DNA of 64,000 nt from Cynocephalus volans (Eukaryota; Chordata; Mammalia; Dermoptera; Cynocephalidae): positions 1,488,001 through 1,552,000 of the forward strand of contig NC_084462.1 of assembly GCF_027409185.1 (NCBI RefSeq), given 5' to 3'. A model generated the notes under the pieces. That model had not been told where the DNA came from and searched no databases. It was given only the letters and a program-made list of their open reading frames with translations. Of this stretch, positions 63,888 to 64,000 are shown one piece after another. The position numbers and the translations under genes were made by a program. Every line of letters begins with the position of its first letter. The first letter of the stretch is position 1.

Positions 63888-64000
63888 CTATGGGGCAACA
63901 GAGACAGGCCCACTGTGTCACCACGGTGTCATGAAGAGAATTAGCAATCCCCAACATAAACAAGGAAGCGGGGGAGAGGTAAATCTTTCACCACTACTGC

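Overview
The window is mammalian nuclear DNA: split genes with GT-AG introns, interspersed repeats and CpG-rich promoters. The gene order NUCB1(+) - DHDH(+) - BAX(+) - FTL(+) - GYS1(-) matches human 19q13.33. The dominant young repeat is a SINE built only of tRNA-Ile-like units, present as monomers, dimers and one trimer, with copies of about 75-180 bp. That architecture is the hallmark of the flying-lemur (Dermoptera, Galeopterus/Cynocephalus) t-SINE/CYN family, and no Alu is seen, so the source is most likely a colugo. The species call is inference from repeats recognised by eye.

Layout. 1-13930: the last nine coding exons and 3'UTR of NUCB1 (a Golgi/secretory Ca2+-binding protein; its 5' exons lie to the left), with introns full of SINE, MaLR-LTR, L2, MIR and hAT relics. 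13930-26770: a gene-free, repeat-packed intergenic block with nested transposons. 26870-34030: complete seven-exon DHDH. 34030-44180: a second repeat-rich intergenic block. 44190-48192: complete six-exon BAX behind a CpG-rich promoter with three CACGTG boxes. 48193-50930: intergenic sequence holding an antioxidant/MARE element about 1.46 kb upstream of FTL. 50940-52628: complete four-exon FTL with TATA box and 5'UTR iron-responsive element. 54000-63887: GYS1 exons 4-16 on the minus strand, tail to tail with FTL; exons 1-3 lie to the right.

The five genes are syntenic neighbours, not a pathway: calcium handling/secretion (NUCB1), dihydrodiol/NADP sugar oxidation (DHDH), mitochondrial apoptosis (BAX), iron storage (FTL) and glycogen synthesis (GYS1). 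All 39 coding exons seen keep frame across canonical splice sites, so all five genes look intact within the window.

No novel multi-gene system was found. The observations most worth a second look are: a duplicated DHDH 3' end with its own AATAAA inside DHDH intron 5; a SINE lying just upstream of the DHDH start codon; an in-frame 21-bp tandem duplication in FTL exon 4; repeated, partly inverted ACTACAnnTCCCAG motifs in introns of NUCB1, DHDH, FTL and GYS1; a cluster of YY1-like motifs in DHDH intron 3; and a GC-rich t-SINE variant plus a trimeric t-SINE sharing one target site with another retroposon.
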